Origin: Myxococcales bacterium
Lineage (GTDB): Bacteria > Myxococcota_A > Bradymonadia > Bradymonadales > Bradymonadaceae
Direction of reading: 5' to 3'
DNA length: 5,196 nt
Assembly (NCBI GenBank): GCA_007120615.1
Contig: SKNI01000408.1
Span: forward strand, 1-5,196
Both the position numbers and the translations under genes were made by a program. Within the stretch, counting starts at the first letter, position 1. Each line of letters opens with the position of its first letter. The notes beneath the pieces were generated by a model. It searched no databases. It worked only from the letters and a program-made list of their open reading frames with translations, and was not told the DNA's origin. Shown in pieces: positions 5,093 to 5,196 of the stretch.

Positions 5093-5196
5093 TCAGAGAA
5101 GGGCCCGCAGCATCTGTCGGGCGGGAAGCGGGCGATCGATATGGTGGTCGATGGCGTTGGAGAGGACCCGGCCGGCCTGAGAGAGCGCCGCTTCGA
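5093..5196 (-). CDS. C-terminal end of an unidentified protein, possibly RecO
   Basis: Only the last 33 residues are inside the window, ending with TGA at 5095-5093. They read as a basic helical tail: AALSQAGRVLSNAIDHH, then IDRPLPARQMLRALL. The pattern of a helix followed by RPLxxRxxLRxL at the extreme C-terminus resembles the end of the DNA-repair mediator RecO, whose tails often read like LGxRPLxSRxLLR. With so few residues this is a suggestion only, and other helical tails could look alike. The gene lies 69 nt upstream of the nucleotidase on the same strand, so the two could be co-transcribed; no terminator is seen between them. The other two reverse frames here give low-quality Arg/Pro-rich strings, which supports this frame as the real one. 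Confidence 0.5.
   Translation of the reverse strand, partial: EAALSQAGRVLSNAIDHHIDRPLPARQMLRALL

Noticed and set aside
1..5196. A defence, CRISPR, prophage or toxin-antitoxin system
   Set aside because: No cas, transposase, integrase, restriction, toxin or repeat-spacer features are visible; the EEP nuclease fold alone, paired with an esterase, is not enough to claim defence.

Overview
The window looks like a piece of a bacterial chromosome from a lipoprotein-rich, diderm lineage with eukaryote-like Ser/Thr kinases. Myxococcota or Bradymonadota-type 'deltaproteobacteria' are my best guess. That guess rests on the kinase fragment, two lipobox-bearing secreted hydrolases and the general codon style, and no marker gene settles it. 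There are no tRNA or rRNA genes, transposases or CRISPR arrays.

Left part (1-781): the window opens inside a forward Ser/Thr protein kinase gene that stops abruptly at 163, just past the hinge, so the whole catalytic C-lobe is missing. Facing it on the reverse strand is a 233-residue helical protein of unknown function (80-781). Its last ~27 codons are read antisense through the kinase remnant, which suggests a rearrangement junction near 160-170. This gene has a good sigma70-like promoter (826-854) and a ribosome site supporting a GTG start.

Intergenic part (782-1090): a compositionally odd spacer between divergent genes. In order it holds the reverse promoter, an almost pure purine tract (860-897), three GCCAAGG units at an exact 8-nt period (909-932), a five-run G-quadruplex motif (941-974), a forward extended -10 (1030-1038), and a terminator-like hairpin with a T-tract (1041-1078) that lies before the next gene rather than after one.

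Centre (1091-3293): a forward two-gene operon. An endonuclease/exonuclease/phosphatase-fold hydrolase overlaps by 8 nt with a lipoprotein of the pectinacetylesterase/Notum fold. Both keep their catalytic residues.

Right part (3302-5196): convergent to the operon, with only 8 nt between stop codons, is a complete 573-residue lipoprotein of the UshA/5'-nucleotidase family. Upstream of it, on the same strand, is the C-terminal tail of a gene that may be recO. The theme is surface-attached hydrolases: a membrane-anchored nucleotidase that would release phosphate and nucleosides, and an anchored carboxylesterase partnered with a possible phosphodiesterase or nuclease. I see no clearly new multi-gene system. 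The least explained parts are the intergenic spacer, the truncated kinase junction and the unknown helical gene.
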